Below the pieces are notes generated by a model. The model searched no databases. It saw nothing but the letters and a program-made list of their open reading frames with translations, and was not told where the DNA came from. 64,000 nt of DNA, taken from positions 248,001 to 312,000 of the forward strand of contig NZ_JAAKGP010000004.1 of assembly GCF_011043545.1 (NCBI RefSeq), given 5' to 3'. Numbering within the stretch: position 1 is the first letter of the stretch; each line of letters opens with the position of its first letter. This document shows, in pieces, positions 38,591-47,114 of this stretch. A program made the translations under genes and the position numbers. The DNA is from Rhodobacter sp. SGA-6-6 (GTDB lineage: Bacteria > Pseudomonadota > Alphaproteobacteria > Rhodobacterales > Rhodobacteraceae).

Positions 38591-39876
38591 CGCCGGGCTT
38601 GATCGTCTCGGCCCCCGCCTCGGGCACCGGCAAGACCACGGTCATGCTGGGCCTGCTGCGCTGCCTGGCCGAGGACGGCGTGGCGGTGCAGCCCTACAAA
38701 TGCGGGCCGGATTACATCGACCCGGCCTTCCACCGCGCCGCCTGCGGGCGGGAGAGCTTCAACCTCGACTCATGGGCGATGCCCCGCGGCCTGCTGGCCA
38801 CGCAGCTGGCGCGGGGCAGCGATGTCGCGCTGGCCGAGGGCTCGATGGGCCTCTTCGACGGCGTGGCCTTCCCGGGCGAGGCCGGCACCGGCGCCAGCGC
38901 CGATATCGCCGCGCTGACCGGCTGGCCGGTGGTGGTGGTGCTGGATGTCTCGGGCCAGGCGCAGACCGCCGCGGCGCTGGCCTTGGGGATGGCGCGGTTC
39001 CGCATGGATGTGCCGGTGGCCGGGGTGATCCTGAACCGCGTCGCCTCGCCCCGGCACGAGCGGCTGTGCCGGCTGGGGATGCAGGCGGCGGGGCTGCGGG
39101 TCTTCGGCGCCCTGCCCCGGCGCGGCGACCTGACCCTCCCCGAGCGGCACCTGGGGCTGGTGCAGGCGGTGGAGCATCCCGATCTGGAAACCGCCGTCGC
39201 CCGCTACGCCGCCTTCCTGCGCGAGCATGTCGACCTGACGGCGATCAGGGCCGCAGCGGCGGGCGGGGCCGACCTTGGCGCGACCACCCTGCCGCCGCCG
39301 CCCGGCCAGCGCATCGCCCTGGCCCGCGATGCGGCGTTTTCCTTCACCTATCCGCATCTCCTCGACGCCTGGCGCCGGCAGGGGGCCGAGGTGCTGCCCT
39401 TCTCGCCGCTGGCCGACGAGCCGCCACCGGCGGCAGATGTCTGCTGGCTGCCGGGCGGCTACCCCGAACTGCACGCCGGACGGATCGCCGCCGCCGGCCG
39501 CTTCCTTGCCGGGTTGCGCGCCTTCCCGGGGCCGGTCCATGGCGAATGCGGCGGCTACATGGTGCTGGGGGAGGCGCTGGTCGACGCCTCCGGCACCCGC
39601 CACGCGATGGCCGGGCTGCTCGGCCTGGTCACCAGCTACGAGAAGCGGAAGATGCACCTCGGCTACCGGCTGGCCGAGCTGGCCGCGCCGATCCCCGGCC
39701 ACGGCCCCGGCAGCCGCCTGCGCGGGCACGAGTTCCACTATTCCACCATCCTGTCGCAGCCCGACGCGCCGCTGGCCCGCGTCACCGATGCCGAAGGCGC
39801 CGAGGTGGCCGAGACCGGATCGCGCCGGGGCCGCGTCACCGGCACCTTCTTCCACCTGATCTCGGGGGTCGCATGA
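38587..39876 (+). CDS. cobB: Hydrogenobyrinate a,c-diamide synthase CobB
   Basis: 429 residues. The N-terminal ATP-binding domain has [11 protein letters not shown] and [12 protein letters not shown]; the C-terminal class I glutaminase domain has the nucleophile Cys in [11 protein letters not shown] and the final HEFHYST. It amidates the a and c side chains with glutamine and ATP. Overlaps cobM and cobA by 4 bp each. Confidence 0.95.
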   Translation: MTPGLIVSAPASGTGKTTVMLGLLRCLAEDGVAVQPYKCGPDYIDPAFHRAACGRESFNLDSWAMPRGLLATQLARGSDVALAEGSMGLFDGVAFPGEAGTGASADIAALTGWPVVVVLDVSGQAQTAAALALGMARFRMDVPVAGVILNRVASPRHERLCRLGMQAAGLRVFGALPRRGDLTLPERHLGLVQAVEHPDLETAVARYAAFLREHVDLTAIRAAAAGGADLGATTLPPPPGQRIALARDAAFSFTYPHLLDAWRRQGAEVLPFSPLADEPPPAADVCWLPGGYPELHAGRIAAAGRFLAGLRAFPGPVHGECGGYMVLGEALVDASGTRHAMAGLLGLVTSYEKRKMHLGYRLAELAAPIPGHGPGSRLRGHEFHYSTILSQPDAPLARVTDAEGAEVAETGSRRGRVTGTFFHLISGVA

Positions 39877-40592
39877 GCGGGTTCGTCAGCTTCGTCTCCT
39901 CCGGCCCCGGCGACCCGGAGCTGCTGACGCTGAAGGCGGCAGACCGGCTGCGGCGGGCCGATGTGGTGCTCTATGACGACCTCTCCGCCGGGCCGATCCT
40001 CAATCTGGCCGCCGTCGGGGCCGACCTGATCTCGGTCGGCAAAAGGGCGGGCCGCGCCTCGCCGCGGCAGGATCACGTCAGCCGGCTGCTCGTGGACCAT
40101 GCCCGCACCGGCGCGCGGGTGGTGCGGTTGAAGTCCGGCGATTCCGGGCTGTTCGGGCGGCTGGAGGAGGAGATCGCGGCGCTGAAGGAAGCGGGCGTGC
40201 CGTTCGAGATCGTGCCCGGCGTCACCGCACCCTCCGCTGCCGCCGCTGCCGCCGGCATCCCGCTGACCCGGCGGGGGACGGCGCGGCGGGTGCAGTTCGT
40301 CACCGGCCACGACGTGACCGGCCGCCTGCCCGAGGGGCTGAACTGGACCGCGCTCGCCGACCCGCAGGCGGTGACCGCGGTGTTCATGGCGCGGGCGACC
40401 TTCCCGCAGCTGGCCGCCTGGCTGATCGCCCACGGCCTGCCGCCCGACACGCCCGCGCTGCTGGCGCAGGGCGTCTCCACCCCGGCCCAGGCGCTGCAGC
40501 GCGACACCGTGGCCGGGCTGGCGGCGCATCTGGCCGGGGCCGCCCCCGACCCGGCGCCGACGCTGATCCTTTACGGGGCCTTGGCGGGGTGA
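39873..40592 (+). CDS. cobA: Uroporphyrinogen-III C-methyltransferase CobA
   Basis: 239 residues with the SUMT motifs VSSGPGDPELLTLKA, LKSGDSGLFGRL (in place of the usual LKGGDPFVFGRG), VPGVTAPSAAAA and FVTGHDV. It makes precorrin-2, the first committed corrin intermediate. The GGDP-type motif is altered to SGDS, which is unusual, though close neighbours in the active site are kept. The end overlaps the inverted cobF by 22 bp. Confidence 0.92.
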   Translation: MSGFVSFVSSGPGDPELLTLKAADRLRRADVVLYDDLSAGPILNLAAVGADLISVGKRAGRASPRQDHVSRLLVDHARTGARVVRLKSGDSGLFGRLEEEIAALKEAGVPFEIVPGVTAPSAAAAAAGIPLTRRGTARRVQFVTGHDVTGRLPEGLNWTALADPQAVTAVFMARATFPQLAAWLIAHGLPPDTPALLAQGVSTPAQALQRDTVAGLAAHLAGAAPDPAPTLILYGALAG

Positions 40593-41320
40593 CGGCGCAG
40601 CAGGTAGATGTCCATGATCCAGCCATGCGCCGCCCGCGCGGCCTCGCGCGCCGCAACGATGCGCGGCCCCGCCTCGGCCAGCGGCCCGCGGTCGGTGATC
40701 TGGTTCGCCATCCCGACATAGGCGCCCCACCAGATCTGGACCCCCTCGGGCGGCAGGGTCCGGAACGAGGCCTCGCCGTCCAGCATGACGACCAGCGTGT
40801 CCACCCCCTCGGGCCAGCCGCCCTCGCGCAGCCGGCGGCCGGTGGTGACGAGGAAGGGCGCGCCGAGGTCGTTCAGGGGCACGCCATGCGCCGCGGCCAG
40901 CACCTGCGGCGACATCAGGCCGGGGATCACCGTCACCTCCGCCCCCGGCAGCCGCGCGGCGATGCGCAGCGTGCTGTCGTAGAGCGAAGGGTCGCCCCAG
41001 ACCAGCAGCGCCACCACCTTCGCGCCCGGATGGGCGGCGATGGCCTCGGCCCAGCGGGCGGCGATGGCGTCGTGCCAGTCGTTCACCCGGGAGAGATAGG
41101 ACGGGTTGGCCGGATCGCGCACCGGCATGTCGAATTCGGCCAGCACGGCGGGATTCTCCAGCACCTCGGCGCAGATCGCCCGGCGCAGCTCGGCCAGATC
41201 GGCCTTGTCCTTTCCCTTGCGCGGGATCAGAACCAGATCGGCCCGGTTCAGCGCCCGGATGGCCTGAAGGGTCAGGTGCTCCGGGTTGCCCGTGCCGATA
41301 CCGATGAGCAGAAGTTCCAT
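40571..41320 (-). CDS. cobF: Precorrin-6A synthase (deacetylating) CobF
   Basis: 249 residues: LLIGIGTGNPEHLTLQAI, LIPRKGKDKADLAELRR, LVWGDPSLYDSTLRI and WWGAYVGMANQITDRG match CobF, which methylates C1 and releases acetate. It is inverted: the 3' end overlaps cobA by 22 bp and its ATG overlaps the proposed bluE ATG (CATG), exactly the geometry of cobK. There is no space for an intergenic promoter. Confidence 0.94.
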   Translation of the reverse strand: MELLLIGIGTGNPEHLTLQAIRALNRADLVLIPRKGKDKADLAELRRAICAEVLENPAVLAEFDMPVRDPANPSYLSRVNDWHDAIAARWAEAIAAHPGAKVVALLVWGDPSLYDSTLRIAARLPGAEVTVIPGLMSPQVLAAAHGVPLNDLGAPFLVTTGRRLREGGWPEGVDTLVVMLDGEASFRTLPPEGVQIWWGAYVGMANQITDRGPLAEAGPRIVAAREAARAAHGWIMDIYLLRRHPAKAP

Positions 41321-42176
41321 GCCTGACCCCGCTTGCCTTTCGCCCCAGAAACCACTCCCGCCCCGGGAAGGGAAGCCCCCCCTGCGGGTGGCGGGGCATA
41401 TGGGAGAGCTGATCCAGGGCCGCCTCGGGCCCCAGGGGCCGGTGGCGCTGGTCACCCTGCCCTGCCCGGTGCTGGCGGTGACGGCGCGGCGGGAGCCGGG
41501 GGCCTTCGCGCTGCACCTCGAAGGCGAGGTGGCGCTGGACGCCGACCGCGCGGCGGCGCTGCTGCGGGCGCTGGAGCTGCCGGTCGCGGGGCGGTTCACC
41601 TTGCGGGGCGACCTGCCGCCCGGCGGCGGCGCGGGGGCCTCCACCGCCGCGCTGGTGGCGCTGGCGCGGGCGGCGGGGGCGGAGGAGGCGCGGATCGCTA
41701 CGGCCTGCCGCGTGGTGGAGGGGGCCACCGACCCGCTGATGTTCGCCGAACCGGGGCGGCTCCTCTGGGCCTCTCGGCAGGCCCGGGTGCTGGCGCATCT
41801 GCCCCCGCTGCCGCGGCTGGAGATGTTGGCGGGCTTCCACGGCCCCGCCCGGCGCACCGATCCCGAGGATCAGGATTTCCCCGACATCGCCGACCTCGCC
41901 GCCGCCTGGCCCGACGCCTGCCGCTCGGCCGAAGGCGTGGCGGCACTGGCCAGCACCTCGGCCCGCCGGACGCTCGGCTCGCGCGGCCCGACAGGGGACC
42001 CGACCGAGCGGCTGGCGGAGCGGCTGGGGGCTGCCGGTTTTGCCATCGGCCACACCGGCCCGGCGCGGGCGCTGCTGTTCCTGCCGGGAAAGGTGCCGGA
42101 AGAGGCGGAGGCGGCGCTGCGCGCGGCGGGCTTCCGCGGCATCCTGCGCTACGGCATCGGAGACGGACATGCGTGA
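41319..42176 (+). CDS. bluE: L-threonine kinase (BluE/PduX-like GHMP kinase)
   Basis: 285 residues from the ATG at 41319; a GTG at 41388, just before conserved AGHMGELIQG, is an alternative. The GHMP ATP motif is PPGGGAGASTAALVAL. PduX/BluE phosphorylates L-threonine, providing the substrate of the adjacent decarboxylase for the aminopropanol arm of cobalamin. The pairing with cobC (8-bp overlap) strongly supports this call. The C-terminal part has GFAIGHTGPARALLF, a family-like motif. Confidence 0.83.
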   Translation: MPDPACLSPQKPLPPREGKPPLRVAGHMGELIQGRLGPQGPVALVTLPCPVLAVTARREPGAFALHLEGEVALDADRAAALLRALELPVAGRFTLRGDLPPGGGAGASTAALVALARAAGAEEARIATACRVVEGATDPLMFAEPGRLLWASRQARVLAHLPPLPRLEMLAGFHGPARRTDPEDQDFPDIADLAAAWPDACRSAEGVAALASTSARRTLGSRGPTGDPTERLAERLGAAGFAIGHTGPARALLFLPGKVPEEAEAALRAAGFRGILRYGIGDGHA

Positions 42177-43122
42177 CCACGGCGGCAACCTCGACGCGGC
42201 GAGGACCCGCTACGGAGCGGGTGACTGGATCGACCTGTCGACCGGGATCAACCGCGTCCCCTGGCCGGTCCCCGTCCTGCCCGCCCGCGCCTGGACCGAC
42301 CTGCCGACCCGGGCCGACATGGACCGTCTGGCAGAGGCAGCCCGCAGGGCCTGGGGTGTCACCGGCGCGGTGGTGCCGCTGGCCGGGGCCAGCCAGGCGA
42401 TCCAGCTTGTGCCGCATCTCGCGCCGCCCGGCCTCGCCCGGGTGCTGTCGCCGACCTACAACGAACATGCCGCCGCCTTGGCGCAGGCCGGCTGGCGGGT
42501 GGAGGAGGTGGCGGAGCCGCGGGCGCTGGAAGGCGCGGACATGGCGGTGGTGGTGAACCCCAACAACCCCGACGGCCGCGATCTGCCGCCCTCCGCCCTT
42601 CTGGACCTGCTGCAGAAGGTCGGCACGCTGGTGGTGGACGAAAGCTTCGCCGACCCGACGCCGGAGTTGTCGCTGGCCGGGGAAACGGGGCGCGGGAACC
42701 TCTGGGTGCTGCGCTCCTTCGGCAAGTTCTACGGGCTGGCGGGGCTGCGGCTCGGCTTCGCCCTCGGGGCCCCGGAGGCAGCGGAACGGCTGGCCGCGCT
42801 GGCCGGCCCTTGGCCCGTCTGCGGCGCGGCGGTGGAGATCGGCGCCCGCGCGCTGGCCGATACCGGCTGGCAGGCCGCCACCGCCGCCCGGCTGGCCGAG
42901 GATGCACACCGGATGGACCGCCTGTCGCCCTGGCCGCTGGCCGGCGGCACCACGCTCTTCCGCCTCTACGACACCCCCGATGCCGCTGCGGCGCAGGACG
43001 CCCTCGCCCGTCACCGCATCTGGAGCCGCATCTTCCCCTGGTCGCGGCGGCTGATCCGCCTGGGCCTGCCCGCACCGCAGGAATGGGGCCGGGTGGACCG
43101 CGCCCTGGCAACCGCGAATTGA
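42169..43122 (+). CDS. cobC: L-threonine-O-3-phosphate decarboxylase CobC
   Basis: 317 residues, PLP-dependent fold type I. DLSTGINRVPWPVP at the N-terminus, VVNPNNPDGRD, and the PLP lysine in LRSFGKFYGLAGLRLGF. It yields (R)-1-amino-2-propanol phosphate. It is the last gene of the riboswitch-led cob run; its stop overlaps the TTGACA of the next promoter. Confidence 0.93.
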   Translation: MRDHGGNLDAARTRYGAGDWIDLSTGINRVPWPVPVLPARAWTDLPTRADMDRLAEAARRAWGVTGAVVPLAGASQAIQLVPHLAPPGLARVLSPTYNEHAAALAQAGWRVEEVAEPRALEGADMAVVVNPNNPDGRDLPPSALLDLLQKVGTLVVDESFADPTPELSLAGETGRGNLWVLRSFGKFYGLAGLRLGFALGAPEAAERLAALAGPWPVCGAAVEIGARALADTGWQAATAARLAEDAHRMDRLSPWPLAGGTTLFRLYDTPDAAAAQDALARHRIWSRIFPWSRRLIRLGLPAPQEWGRVDRALATAN

Positions 43123-43147
43123 CAGGCCGTCCGCGGGGGCGTAACCC
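43119..43147 (+). promoter_or_regulatory. Putative sigma-70 promoter of cbtBA
   Basis: TTGACA (43119-43124), a 17-bp spacer and TAACCC (43142-43147), immediately upstream of the cbtB riboswitch. The -35 hexamer overlaps the cobC stop codon. Spacing is ideal but the -10 is weak. Confidence 0.45.
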
Positions 43148-43242
43148 TGTCCCCGCAGCCTCGATGGGAGAAGCCGGTGAGATACCGGCACGGTCGCGCC
43201 ACTGTGACCGGGGTTTACCCCCGGAAGTCAGACCTCCGATCC
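43140..43242 (+). promoter_or_regulatory. Cobalamin riboswitch (short form) upstream of cbtB
   Basis: The plus strand has GGGAGAAGCCGGTGAGATAC, CCGGCACGGTCGCGCCACTG, TGACCGGGG, and a B12-box variant GAAGTCAGACCTCC (43223-43236), the compact AdoCbl-riboswitch layout commonly found before cbtAB. It ends about 45 nt before cbtB. Confidence 0.9.
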
Positions 43243-43285
43243 GGCTCATAACTTCAACGGGACGCGCAATCCCAAGGAGACCTCG

Positions 43286-43495
43286 ATGTCGGACATCGCC
43301 TTCGCCCCCGCCTACCCCATTTCCATCCCCACCCGGGAAATCCTGCCCTGGGCGGTCTTCGCCGGGCTGATCCTGATCCTCGCCGTCTATTTCGTCGGCG
43401 CCGAGGAAGGCGCGCTGGCGCTGGTCGATACCGGCGGCGTCATCCACGAATTCGTGCATGACGGCCGGCACCTCCTCGGCTTCCCCTGCCACTGA
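43286..43495 (+). CDS. cbtB: Cobalt transporter small subunit CbtB
   Basis: 69 residues with one transmembrane helix (about 22-40) and a C-terminal His-rich tail (IHEFVHDGRHLLGFPCH) typical of CbtB, probably binding cobalt. AAGGAG precedes the ATG well. It is cotranscribed with cbtA 11 bp downstream under the riboswitch. Confidence 0.92.
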   Translation: MSDIAFAPAYPISIPTREILPWAVFAGLILILAVYFVGAEEGALALVDTGGVIHEFVHDGRHLLGFPCH

Positions 43496-43506
43496 CGGAG
43501 GCCGAG

Positions 43507-44244
43507 ATGATGGGAAATCTTCTTCTGCGCGGCATGATCGCCGGGCTGATCGCGGGTGTGCTGGCCTTTGCCGTCGCCTATACCCTCGGCGAACCCGAGG
43601 TGAACTATGCCATCGGGCTGGAGGAACAGAAGGCCATCGCCGCCGGCGAGGACCCTTCGGCAGAACCCGAGATCGTCAGCCGCGAGGTGCAGTCGACCAT
43701 CGGCCTGGCCACCGGCATCCTGGCCTTCGGCGCGGCGGCAGGCGGCATCTTCGCGCTGGTCTTCGCCTATGCCTACGGCCGCGCCACCACTTTGGGCGCC
43801 CGGGGCACCTCGGCGCTGCTGGCGGTGGCGGCCTATGTCGCGGTGGTGATCGTGCCGCAGGTGAAATACGCGCCGAACCCGCCCGCGGTGGGCAGCGGCG
43901 AGACCATCGGGGCGCGCACCTCGCTGTTCTTCGGGCTGCTGGTGGTGTCGATCGCGCTGATGGTGCTGGCGGTGCTGCTGGCGCGGCGGCTGTGGGCGCA
44001 GGGCGCCTGGCGGGCCGGGATCACCGCCGGGCTGGCCTGGCTGGCGGCGGTGGTCGTGGTGCTGCTGGCGCTGCCTTCGGTGAAAGAGGTGCCGGCGGAT
44101 TTCTCGGCGGATTCGCTCTACCGCTTCCGCATGGTCTCGCTGGCCATCCACGCCGTCCTCTGGGCCGGGATCGGGCTGATCTTCGGCGCGCTGGCCGAGC
44201 GGCTGATCGCCGCCTCGCCCCGGCTGCGGCCCGCGGCGGCCTGA
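43507..44244 (+). CDS. cbtA: Cobalt transporter subunit CbtA
   Basis: 245 residues, about six membrane helices. It begins LLLRGMIAGLIAGVLAFAVA and has PQVKYAPNPPAVGSGETIG in the conserved mid-loop, both typical of CbtA. Together with CbtB it is predicted to import Co2+ for corrin synthesis. GGAGG precedes ATGATG, so the start could be 43507 or 43510. Confidence 0.92.
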   Translation: MMGNLLLRGMIAGLIAGVLAFAVAYTLGEPEVNYAIGLEEQKAIAAGEDPSAEPEIVSREVQSTIGLATGILAFGAAAGGIFALVFAYAYGRATTLGARGTSALLAVAAYVAVVIVPQVKYAPNPPAVGSGETIGARTSLFFGLLVVSIALMVLAVLLARRLWAQGAWRAGITAGLAWLAAVVVVLLALPSVKEVPADFSADSLYRFRMVSLAIHAVLWAGIGLIFGALAERLIAASPRLRPAAA

Positions 44245-44282
44245 GCCTGCGGCCGCCCGCCCAATGCAGGCGGCCATGACCG

Positions 44283-44873
44283 ATGCGGTTCCCCGCCTTC
44301 CTCCTCGCCGGCCTGCTGGCGCTGGCGCCCGCACCGGCCCCGGCCCATTCCGGTAAGGTCGTCGCGCCCGGCGACGGCATTGCCATCGCCAGCCTGAGCC
44401 ATGGCCAGATGGCGGTGATCGCCCGCCACCGCGGCGAAATCCTTGCCCTTGCCGCGCGGCACTACCCGCCGGACGACGGGCTGCGGCGGCTGACCAACTA
44501 TGCCGCGCTGCAACATGCCTGGTGCCTCTGGGGGCTGATGCCCGGCACCATCAGGGACGAGGCCAGCCCCTTCAACCTCTGCGCCCATGCCGCGCTGGCG
44601 GCGACGCGCGACACGCTGCTGCGGCTGGAAGAATTGCGGCCGGGCGACCCGGAGGTCGCCGGGCTGGTGCGCCGGGTGGAGGTGGACATGATGGCGGAAG
44701 GCTCGGCGCTGGCGCTGTGCCAATACAGCGGCACCGCCTTCGACACCGCCACCCTGATCCGCCCGGACTGGTCCGCCCTTCCCCGCCATTGGCCGAGCGT
44801 TGCCGCCCTGCTGGCGGTGGCGGCGCTGGCGGCGGCAGGGCTGGCCGCGCTGCGGATGCCGCGCCGTGGATGA
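44283..44873 (+). CDS. Unrecognised exported protein with C-terminal helix
   Basis: 196 residues, not recognised. It has a signal peptide (cut near APAHSGK), a periplasmic domain of about 130 residues unusually rich in His and Cys (AHSGK, SHGQM, LQHAWCLWG, NLCAHAAL, LCQYSG), one C-terminal helix (about 168-190) and a basic tail. This layout suits a membrane-anchored metal-binding or redox domain, but that is inference. It lies 38 bp after cbtA and overlaps the next gene by 8 bp, so it is probably under the same riboswitch. Confidence 0.65.
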   Translation: MRFPAFLLAGLLALAPAPAPAHSGKVVAPGDGIAIASLSHGQMAVIARHRGEILALAARHYPPDDGLRRLTNYAALQHAWCLWGLMPGTIRDEASPFNLCAHAALAATRDTLLRLEELRPGDPEVAGLVRRVEVDMMAEGSALALCQYSGTAFDTATLIRPDWSALPRHWPSVAALLAVAALAAAGLAALRMPRRG

Positions 44874-45774
44874 GCCGCTGGAAACCGGGGCGCTGCTGGC
44901 GTCGATGTTCGGCGCCGAGGGGCATCTGTGGAGCGTCGGCACCCTGTCGGCCTTCATGGCGCTGGAGGGCTGCGGCACCCCGGAGCAGACGCCCTCGGGC
45001 CTGATCCTTGCGGCAGGCGGCAGCCGCGCCCGGCTGCGCCCCGGCGCGCAGCTGCTGGCCTTCGAGACGCTGAGCAGCGATCCGCGCGGCTGGAACCACG
45101 GCATCGCGCTCTGCCTGCCGGGAACGCCCGGCAAGCCCTCGGGCCGCATCACCCGCGTATCGGACGATGATCCGATAATCCCCGCCGACCGCGGCCACCC
45201 GGTGCTGGACCTCGGCCTCGGCCAGGGGCCGGTGCGGGCGCTGTTCCGGCCCGCCTCGGAGGACGCCTTCGCCGCCGCGGGGCTGGCCTGGAGCGAGGCG
45301 GCGGCGATCCTTGCCCCGCTGCCGGGAGAGTGGATCGTCGACACGCCGGTGCTGCGGGTGGAACGGGCAGGCGCCGTGCTGCATTCCGTCCCGCAGGCGC
45401 TGGAGACCGGCCGCAGCCATGCCGAGACCACGCCGGTGCCGCCCGGGCTGATCCCGCTGGCGCATGTCTTCCCGCCGCATCCGGCGCGGCACCGGCCGGG
45501 AGAGCCGATGGCCTTCGATCCCGCCCGCCATGCCCGGTTCCAGGCGATCCTGTCCCGCCACGGCCGCCCCGACCTCTGGGCGCTGAAGCAGGAGGTGATG
45601 GCGCAACTGGCCGAGGGCCGCTTCGCCCCGCCCGAGACCGACCGCCACGGCGCTACGGTGGTGCGGGTGGCGCTGCGCCAGCACCTGCACCTGCAAGGGC
45701 CGCCGCCGCGGGAGTGGCTGGACCGCTTCGACCGCCCGCTGCTGCGCGCGCTGGAAGAGGGGCCCGGGCGGTAG
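44866..45774 (+). CDS. Unrecognised cytoplasmic protein
   Basis: 302 residues from a GTG at 44866 overlapping the previous stop. I do not recognise the family. There is no signal peptide or membrane segment. Features are a glycine-rich early part (LASMFGAEGHLWSVGTLSAF), WNHGIALCLPGTPGKPSGRI, and a His-bearing C-terminal helix (VRVALRQHLHLQGPPPREW). It is probably the last gene of the cbtBA run; a cobalt- or cobalamin-related job is only suggested by that position. Confidence 0.6.
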   Translation: MDEPLETGALLASMFGAEGHLWSVGTLSAFMALEGCGTPEQTPSGLILAAGGSRARLRPGAQLLAFETLSSDPRGWNHGIALCLPGTPGKPSGRITRVSDDDPIIPADRGHPVLDLGLGQGPVRALFRPASEDAFAAAGLAWSEAAAILAPLPGEWIVDTPVLRVERAGAVLHSVPQALETGRSHAETTPVPPGLIPLAHVFPPHPARHRPGEPMAFDPARHARFQAILSRHGRPDLWALKQEVMAQLAEGRFAPPETDRHGATVVRVALRQHLHLQGPPPREWLDRFDRPLLRALEEGPGR

Positions 45775-45798
45775 GAGTGCCGGAACCTCGCGCCTGTT

Positions 45799-46010
45799 CG
45801 GGCGGGACAAGGCGAGGCACTGCCTCGCCCCCGCCCGTGCGCAACGGTGCACCCGGATACGATGGCGGCACGAGACCCGGAGAGGCCAGCGCCCGACCCG
45901 GCGGGCGAGAAGCGCCCGCCGAGGGCGGGGCGGGCGCTGGCCGGGCCTTTGAGGCCCGGCCGGGACAAGGGGAACCGTTGCGCTTTGGCGAAGGCACGCG
46001 CCTTCGCCAA
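45799..46010. repeat. Array of four perfect hairpins in an intergenic region
   Basis: The 269-bp gap between the convergent unknown gene and gbcB has no convincing gene. It holds: GGCGAGGCA/TGCCTCGCC (45811-45829) within 8-bp outer arms (45799-45806, 45830-45837); GGCCAGCGCCCG (45884-45895)/CGGGCGCTGGCC (45931-45942) enclosing GGCGGGCG/CGCCCGCC; GCCGGGCC/GGCCCGGC (45940-45960); and TTGGCGAAGGC/GCCTTCGCCAA (45985-46010). GGGACAAGG occurs after the third and before the first hairpin. It may be a REP-type mosaic element that also ends both transcripts. Confidence 0.65.
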
Positions 46011-46043
46011 GGAAGCCCGGCAAGAAGTGCCTGAATCCGCCCC

Positions 46044-47114
46044 CTACACCTCCACCGCCACCTTGCCCATCGGGTGCGAGCAGCAGGCCAGGATCCAGCC
46101 CTCGGCCACGTCTTCCTCGGAGATGCCGCCGTTGTGGACCATGTGGACCTCGCCCTCGGTCTTGCGCACCCTGCAGGTGCCGCAGAGGCCGAAGGTGCAG
46201 CCGGAGGGGATGTTCAGCCCTGCCCGCTTCGCCACCGCCAGCACGGTGTCGGTCTCGCCGCAGGGCACGGTCCGGCCCGACAGGGTGAAGGCGATCTCCG
46301 CCGCCGCCCCCTCGGCCGGGGTCACATCGGCCAGCACCGGCGCCTCGGCCTCGGTCTTCACCGGCGCGCCGAAGCTTTCCTGGTGGTAGCGCGCCATGTC
46401 GTAGCCGAGCGCGTTCAGCATGTCGCGCACGCCCTGCATGAAGGGCTCGGGCCCGCAGCAGAACACCTCGCGCTCCAGGTAGTCGGGCGCCATCAGCCCC
46501 AGCATGATCTGGTTCAGCCGGCCGAGATAGCCGGGCCAGGCGCGGAACGGGTCCGGCTCCTCGACCGTGAAACGCAGTTGCAACCCGGGCACGCGGTTGG
46601 CAAACTGCTCCAGCCTTTCGCGGAAGATGATGTCCGAGGGGCGGCGGGCGGCATGGACGAAGGTGATGTCCGGCATCTCGCCGGAATCCCAGGCCCAGGT
46701 GGTCATCGACATCATCGGGGTGATGCCGGAGCCGGCTGAGATGAACAGGTATTTCCGCGCCGGATGGCGGTGGAAGCTGAAGATGCCCGAAGGCCCATAG
46801 GCCTTCAGTCGCATCCCCGGGCGCAGATGGTCCAGCATCCAGCGGGTGCCGACCGAATCCCGCTGCGCCTTTACTGTGACCGAGATCGACAGCGGTCGGG
46901 AAGGGGACGAGGAAATCGTATAGGTCCGCTGCACGTTCCCCCCGGGGACCGGCAGGTCCAGGGTGACGAACTGCCCCGGCTGGTAGTCGAACCACGCCCC
47001 CGAGGGGGCGCGGAAGGTGAAGGTGGCGGTGTCGGCCACGTCGGGCACCACCATGGCGCATTCCAGCGGCTCGGCGTCGGTCCAGGGCTCGGCCGCCCAG
47101 TTCAGGCGGGCCAT
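46044..47114 (-). CDS. gbcB: Glycine betaine demethylase reductase subunit (GbcB-like)
   Basis: 356 residues. FAD-binding region with RTYTISSSPSRPL, NAD domain with FISAGSGITPMMSM and FCCGPEPFMQGVRD, and a C-terminal plant-type 2Fe-2S domain (SGCTFGLCGTC, then ACCSHP), the order of hybrid-cluster-type oxidoreductases and GbcB. It passes electrons from NAD(P)H to the Rieske oxygenase encoded directly upstream; its ATG follows the oxygenase stop with no gap. Confidence 0.87.
   Translation of the reverse strand: MARLNWAAEPWTDAEPLECAMVVPDVADTATFTFRAPSGAWFDYQPGQFVTLDLPVPGGNVQRTYTISSSPSRPLSISVTVKAQRDSVGTRWMLDHLRPGMRLKAYGPSGIFSFHRHPARKYLFISAGSGITPMMSMTTWAWDSGEMPDITFVHAARRPSDIIFRERLEQFANRVPGLQLRFTVEEPDPFRAWPGYLGRLNQIMLGLMAPDYLEREVFCCGPEPFMQGVRDMLNALGYDMARYHQESFGAPVKTEAEAPVLADVTPAEGAAAEIAFTLSGRTVPCGETDTVLAVAKRAGLNIPSGCTFGLCGTCRVRKTEGEVHMVHNGGISEEDVAEGWILACCSHPMGKVAVEV

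Noticed and set aside
45775-46043. Small open frames in the hairpin-rich gap
   Set aside because: They consist of inverted-repeat sequence read in several frames and lack ribosome sites.
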